Shown: positions 61,201 to 64,000 of the stretch, piece by piece
Layout of the letters: the number at the start of each line of letters is the position of its first letter
Position numbering within the stretch: the stretch's first letter is position 1
Translations under genes and position numbers: made by a program
NCBI RefSeq assembly: GCF_001509585.1
Contig: NZ_LNCI01000005.1
Coordinates: 62,001-126,000, forward strand
Length of the DNA stretch: 64,000 nucleotides
Direction of reading: 5' to 3'
Origin: Tropicimonas marinistellae
GTDB lineage: Bacteria; Pseudomonadota; Alphaproteobacteria; Rhodobacterales; Rhodobacteraceae
The notes under the pieces: generated by a model
Told to the model about the DNA's origin: nothing
What the model saw: only the letters and a program-made list of their open reading frames with translations
Databases searched by the model: none

Positions 61201-62037
61201 GGCGGCGCGGAGAACGACGTGATCGAGGCCGGCGAAGGGGAAAACACCGTCGTCGGCGGGGACGGTGCGGACGAGATCGGCACCGGGGCCGGGGCCGACG
61301 ACATAGACGGCGGCGACGGCAATGACGTGATCCGTGCGGGCAACGGCGCCAACCGGGTCGAGGGCGGTGCCGGCGCGGACGAGATCACGCTCGGCTGGGG
61401 AAGCGATGTCGTGGACGGGGGCGCGGGCGACGACGTGATCCGCGCAGGCGGCGGCGCCAACACCGTGGATGGAGGCGCGGGAAAGGACGACATCGTCACA
61501 GGCGCCGGCAAGGATACGATCAGCGGCGGCGACGGCGCCGATACGGTCAAGGCAGGCAGCGGCAACGACAGGATCGACGGCGGGCGTCAGGCCGACACCG
61601 TGTTCGGCGGCGCCGGCGACGATGTCATCGACGGTAAGGCGGGCGCCGACCGGCTGGACGGCGGCGACGGGGAGGATTCGCTGAACGGCGGCAGCGGAAA
61701 TGACGTGCTCGCCGGCGGCAAGGGGAACGACCTGCTGAACGGCGGGGCCGGCATGGACACTTTGGACGGCGCGCAGAAGAACGACCGGCTGATCGGCGGG
61801 CGCGATGCCGATACCTTCGTGTTCGCGACCGGGTACGGGCGGGACACCGTGGCGGATTTCGTGCCGGGGACCGACCGGCTCGATCTGAGCGGCGCATTGC
61901 TGACGGATTTCGCGGCCGTGGAGGCTGCGGCCAAAGACACGAGCGCCGGGTTGAGGATCACGTTGTCGACCGGCGACAAGCTCATCCTCGAAGGCGTGGA
62001 ACTCGCCGATCTGAACGCGGGCGACGTGATGTTCTGA
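58201..62037 (+). CDS. Very large RTX calcium-binding secreted protein
   Basis: 1,278 residues from the ATG at 58201 (SD GACAGGGT); the frame extends to 58147 without support. Residues 1-235 form a strand-rich domain of unknown type (DGSGFVWDMWNDGRIGDGTNDAF). From about 240 to 1,200 come GGxGxDxUx nonapeptides in several beta-rolls, including twelve 36-residue super-repeats at 673-1104. The C-terminus (DTFVFATGYGRDTVADFVPGTDRLDL, then LILEGVELADLNAGDVMF) is the usual type I secretion signal. No T1SS ABC or adaptor gene is beside it. It could be an adhesin or surface protein; no enzyme domain is seen. Confidence 0.9.
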   Translation: MASFPQTLTDGSGFVWDMWNDGRIGDGTNDAFDSGFDLFYMPYAYTYATSESGRQITISGASTQSGATIAFERSLYVPTLSGWARYVDTATNTGASVQTVTFSVRTDLGSNYATEVVATSSGDAAFGTDDTTIVTDDGDAAGDPMVGIAFSDGTRAPDYTLLSNDDLIFEYTVTLEPGESASIVYFAVQSYDLSELQSTLAVLSGSLASTMMVGIPESRLSGILNYTSGIDVPTLYHGDDEDDLLSGTSRDDTFYAYEGNDLIFGAGGNDLVEAGDGDDFVDGGAGADQIDAGAGNDVVIGGDGRDTIVGGSGDDTLRGDGGDDVLTGGAGDDTLMGDAGNDTLTGGDNADSLVGGDGDDTLAGEAGNDLLSGGAGADRLDGGDGTDRVSYAGSEDGVEIDLAAGTATGGDADGDILILIEGLLGTAFDDVLTGNGSDNWLRPGHGDDSVDGGDGFDRIDYSDAPDAVTVQVGAASATQDTGGSGSDTITSIEGVRGSRFDDVLTGTAAYEWFRGGAGADRIVSNGGGDLVRGNGGDDELFGGDGAETLWGGYGDDTIHAGAGADLIMGDAGDDVVFAGDGDDEVDGNDGQDTIDAGAGMDAVSGGAGDDALQGGDGDDALSGDDGDDDLRGGDGNDTVTGGDGNDSLRGGNGADTLTGGDGRDTIFGGADDDRVEGGAGDDTVDAGEGANVVIGGSGDDVIVSGAGDDDIDGGADDDTIDAGDGRNVIKGGFGDDSILSGSGADDVDAGDGADEIDAGDGANEISGGSGDDRIRSGDDGDVIDGGSGDDEIDAGGGDNNVTGGAGADVIDTSGGDDSIAGGDGHDIIRAGSGANVIGGGAGDDQITSGAGDDEVDAGDGNDRVSAGGGANSILGGNGDDTLITAAGDDSINGGWGNDDIQAGDGRNTVWAGAGVDRVICGIGRDWIDGGEDDDVIDAGDGDNTVLGGAGNDEIDTGTGNDVIDGGGGDDVIRAGDGTNVIGGGAGEDRITTGSGDDDIDGGAENDVIEAGEGENTVVGGDGADEIGTGAGADDIDGGDGNDVIRAGNGANRVEGGAGADEITLGWGSDVVDGGAGDDVIRAGGGANTVDGGAGKDDIVTGAGKDTISGGDGADTVKAGSGNDRIDGGRQADTVFGGAGDDVIDGKAGADRLDGGDGEDSLNGGSGNDVLAGGKGNDLLNGGAGMDTLDGAQKNDRLIGGRDADTFVFATGYGRDTVADFVPGTDRLDLSGALLTDFAAVEAAAKDTSAGLRITLSTGDKLILEGVELADLNAGDVMF
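60217..61512 (+). repeat. Twelve tandem 108-base (36-residue) higher-order RTX repeats
   Basis: Units start every 108 bases from 60217 to 61405 with no insertion or deletion. Each holds four nonapeptides, and in all twelve the third nonapeptide begins with Asn (NVV, NVI, NEI, NNV, NVI, NSI, NTV, NTV, NVI, NTV, NRV, NTV), where the other three begin with Asp, apart from occasional changes. Residues 673-1104. The next 36 residues keep the length but revert to Asp. DNA identity between units is modest, so the period is held at protein level. Confidence 0.9.
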
Positions 62038-62070
62038 GCGCCCAGGACGCCGCCAGCACTTGCCCAGGCG

Positions 62071-62634
62071 CTACGCGGACCCGCGGGTCAGGGCGGCCAC
62101 GCCGGTACGGGCGGTCTCCACCAGGCCGAGCGGGCGCATCAGCTCGATGAACGCGTCGATCTTCTCGGGCGATCCGGCAATGGAGAATACGAAGCTCTCG
62201 AGCGTGGAATCGACCGCATTCGCGCGGAAGATATCGGCCAGACGAAGCGCCTCGACCCGCTTGTCCCCGCTTCCCGTGACCTTCAGGAGGGCCAGCTCGC
62301 GCTCCACGGAGGGGCCCTCGGTGGTCAGGTCCTGCACCCGGTGGACCGGAACAAGCCGCCCCAGCTGCGCCTTGATCTGCTCGATGACTTCGGGCGTGCC
62401 GGTGGTGACGATCGTGATCCGCGAGCGGTGGCCGGTGTGGTCGACCTCCGCCACCGTCAGGCTTTCGATATTGTAGCCGCGGCCGGAAAAGAGCCCGATG
62501 ACACGCGCCAGCACCCCGGCTTCGTTGTCCACGACAACGGCGAGGGTGTGGGTCTCGATGACTTCCGCATTGGGATTGCGCAGATCGTAGGCCGAGTGTT
62601 TCGACGAGCCCTGCTTGATCTTCAGTGGCGACAT
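62071..62634 (-). CDS. ilvH: Acetolactate synthase regulatory (small) subunit
   Basis: 187 residues from the ATG at 62634; the longer frame is spurious. An N-terminal ACT domain (ETHTLAVVVDNEAGVLARVIGLFSGRGYNIESLTVAEV, about 28-65) binds valine for feedback control, and a C-terminal ALS_ss domain (RELALLKVTGSGDKRVEALRLADIFRANAVD) activates IlvB/IlvI. The catalytic subunit gene is not in the window; it would be expected upstream on this strand, but the TPR-sulfotransferase intervenes. Confidence 0.95.
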   Translation of the reverse strand: MSPLKIKQGSSKHSAYDLRNPNAEVIETHTLAVVVDNEAGVLARVIGLFSGRGYNIESLTVAEVDHTGHRSRITIVTTGTPEVIEQIKAQLGRLVPVHRVQDLTTEGPSVERELALLKVTGSGDKRVEALRLADIFRANAVDSTLESFVFSIAGSPEKIDAFIELMRPLGLVETARTGVAALTRGSA

Positions 62635-62701
62635 GTTCTTTCCTCGTCTGTGGCGCGCGTTGCGTGTATCGCGTCGGTGATGTGTTCTTCGGTCTGGCGG
62701 C

Positions 62702-64000
62702 TCATGCGTCATATCCCCAGCGCGCGATCCAGGGCTCCAACAGCGGCAGAACATCCTGCATCTGGCGTTGATAGCGGCGCCAGCGGTCGGTGATGACCTG
62801 CGGCCCCGCTCCGGCGGTTTGATCCGGCAAGCTCGCATCCCAGCTGACGCCAAGCGCTGCCAGCGCCGGTTCCATGGCGCTTCGCTGGTCCTCCAGGGCG
62901 GCGTCGAGGCGGATCTCCTCAACCGGCAGGTCCAGGAGTTCAACGGTTTCAGTCCAGAGTGTCATGAGCTGGTCGTAGACCCGCGCGGTTCCCTCGAGCG
63001 TCAGGAAATTGTCCGTGGCGCCATTGGAGCGGAAATGCTGCATGAAGGCGCTCAGGACGCAGTCGCAGGGGTGGCGCTGTGTGAACAGGAAGCGGGCCGT
63101 GGGAAACAGCCTGTGGATCAGCGCCGCCTCTCCGAGGTTGAGTGACATACCGTCGATCCGAATGCCCGCGGCTGGCGTCTTCGAAGCTGCGTCGAAGGCA
63201 GTGAAATAGGCCGCGCGCGCGGCGGCGATCCTGTCGTCGGTGAGTGCCGCGAGATCGGACAGCGCCGTGGTCGCCCCAAGAGACTGGCGGACCGGGCGCA
63301 ACAGATCCTGCTTCTCGACAACCGTCACGTCCGGGTGCGCGCGCAGAACGCTGCGAACGAGACCGGTGTCGGAACACGGGAAGCCAACCAGAAAGACTGG
63401 CGGCGGGGTTCCGTTGCCAGCGGACGTGGGCCATGGCCGTCCGGATTGCGCGGCAACGTCGGCAATCCGCTGCTCCAGCGTGGCGAGATAGGGGTTGTCT
63501 GCGCCGGTTCCGGTCACGGCGGTTCGGGCCGCAATGGCATTCGCTTCGGAAAAGGCTTCGAAAGCCTCCGTGCTTTCGCCGAGCCGGTCATAGAGAGAAC
63601 CCAGCAACTCGCTCCGGGTGGCGCGCATCTCCGGCGGCAGGGCTTCCGGGCGTATCCGCTGAAGCTCCTCGACGGCCGCATCGTCCGCGCCCTCCCGAGA
63701 CAGGAGCTTTGCCCTGTGCAGGCGTATCGCGGGGTGCGGTGCGTCCATCGACGCCTCCGCCTGCTCGATGGCGCCTCGGTAGGCGGCAAGGTCTCCCGCC
63801 GACTCGTGGAGCCGGCATAATCCCTCGTGAGCGGCCAGAAGGCCGGGCGACGCGGCAAGTGCGGTTTCGTAGGCCTCGACGGCCTCTGCCTGCCGGCCGA
63901 GATCGGCGAGCACCTGGGCAAGCACCGTGCGGAACGCGGGGTTGGTCGGCGCAAGCGAGGTCGCTTGCCGGGCCGGGATCAACGCCATGTCCGGTTTTCC
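62702..64000 (-). CDS. TPR-sulfotransferase fusion protein (5' part cut by window edge)
   Basis: 433 codons remain, open to the right edge (GKPD precedes the first internal Met). About 170 residues of TPR-like helices (FRTVLAQVLADLGRQAEAVEAYETAL) lead to a sulfotransferase domain. The 5'-phosphosulfate loop, normally PRSGTT, here reads VGFPCSDTGLVRSVLRAHP. The later IDGMSLNLGEAALIHRLFPTARFLFTQRHPCDCVLSAFMQHF region with RHP(C)D and S is the 3'-phosphate-binding part and is well kept. Relatives transfer sulfate from PAPS to sugars or proteins, but the altered first loop makes activity uncertain. Confidence 0.85.
   Translation of the reverse strand, partial: GKPDMALIPARQATSLAPTNPAFRTVLAQVLADLGRQAEAVEAYETALAASPGLLAAHEGLCRLHESAGDLAAYRGAIEQAEASMDAPHPAIRLHRAKLLSREGADDAAVEELQRIRPEALPPEMRATRSELLGSLYDRLGESTEAFEAFSEANAIAARTAVTGTGADNPYLATLEQRIADVAAQSGRPWPTSAGNGTPPPVFLVGFPCSDTGLVRSVLRAHPDVTVVEKQDLLRPVRQSLGATTALSDLAALTDDRIAAARAAYFTAFDAASKTPAAGIRIDGMSLNLGEAALIHRLFPTARFLFTQRHPCDCVLSAFMQHFRSNGATDNFLTLEGTARVYDQLMTLWTETVELLDLPVEEIRLDAALEDQRSAMEPALAALGVSWDASLPDQTAGAGPQVITDRWRRYQRQMQDVLPLLEPWIARWGYDA

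Noticed and set aside
59000-61900. CRISPR-like or minisatellite DNA repeats
   Set aside because: The periodic sequence is coding (RTX nonapeptides). Repeats differ at the DNA level and have no spacers.

Overview
The window is a stretch of high-GC bacterial chromosome. Gene content and order (yajC-secD-secF followed by ccmABCDG; tatA-tatB-tatC followed by an AAA ATPase; a DUF3305/DUF3306/TorD/FdhX formate dehydrogenase cluster) point to an alphaproteobacterium of the Rhodobacterales (Roseobacter/Rhodobacter group). Genes are dense, often overlap by 1-8 bases (ATGA or GTGA junctions) and are on both strands. I found no tRNA, rRNA, CRISPR array, insertion sequence, integrase or phage gene. Both edges cut genes: the start of an iron-sulfur protein at the left edge and a TPR-sulfotransferase at the right edge.

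Bases 1-10,300 hold a respiratory formate dehydrogenase locus: a divergent Fe-S protein (partial), DUF3305, DUF3306, a TorD-like chaperone, the small Tat protein FdhX, catalytic FdhA (Cys instead of selenocysteine), four-cluster ferredoxin FdhB, cytochrome b FdhC, a WD40-cytochrome c fusion, a 41-residue membrane microprotein absent from simple ORF calls, and an NtrC-type response regulator without the GAFTGA loop. Bases 10,600-18,400 form a second redox block: a Rap1a/Tai-like secreted protein and a 12-haem cytochrome c on the minus strand, divergent from an FNR-type regulator (four aligned cysteines) that is translationally coupled to ccmF-ccmH-ccmI. This looks like a cytochrome with its own regulator and haem-ligation genes. 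It is the most interesting system here.

Bases 18,400-36,400 carry selD, a DEAD-box helicase, a Kef-type antiporter, a 1,004-residue PilP-like membrane protein, a SIMPL protein, an unrecognised secreted 402-residue protein with a 55-residue partner, an O-acetylhomoserine sulfhydrylase, an AAA ATPase with tatCBA, an orphan Fbp/Pot-type ABC ATPase and an Atm1-type exporter. Bases 36,500-50,800 carry an RND pump with its adaptor, YfgM-like and BamB-like envelope proteins, Der, a homocysteine S-methyltransferase, a TspO-like protein, serS, a secreted HExxH protein and a trypsin-like protease.

Bases 51,000-58,035 are the export and cytochrome c biogenesis block (yajC, secDF, TauE, Mth938, ccmABCDG), so the Ccm genes are split between two loci about 37 kb apart. 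Then come a 1,278-residue RTX protein containing twelve exact-period 36-residue super-repeats, ilvH and a partial TPR-sulfotransferase. Three intergenic copies of a structured repeat (two hairpins joined by a conserved CCCAAC-containing linker and a GACGGGCGGGAG-like tail) lie near 10.4, 19.7 and 33.3 kb.
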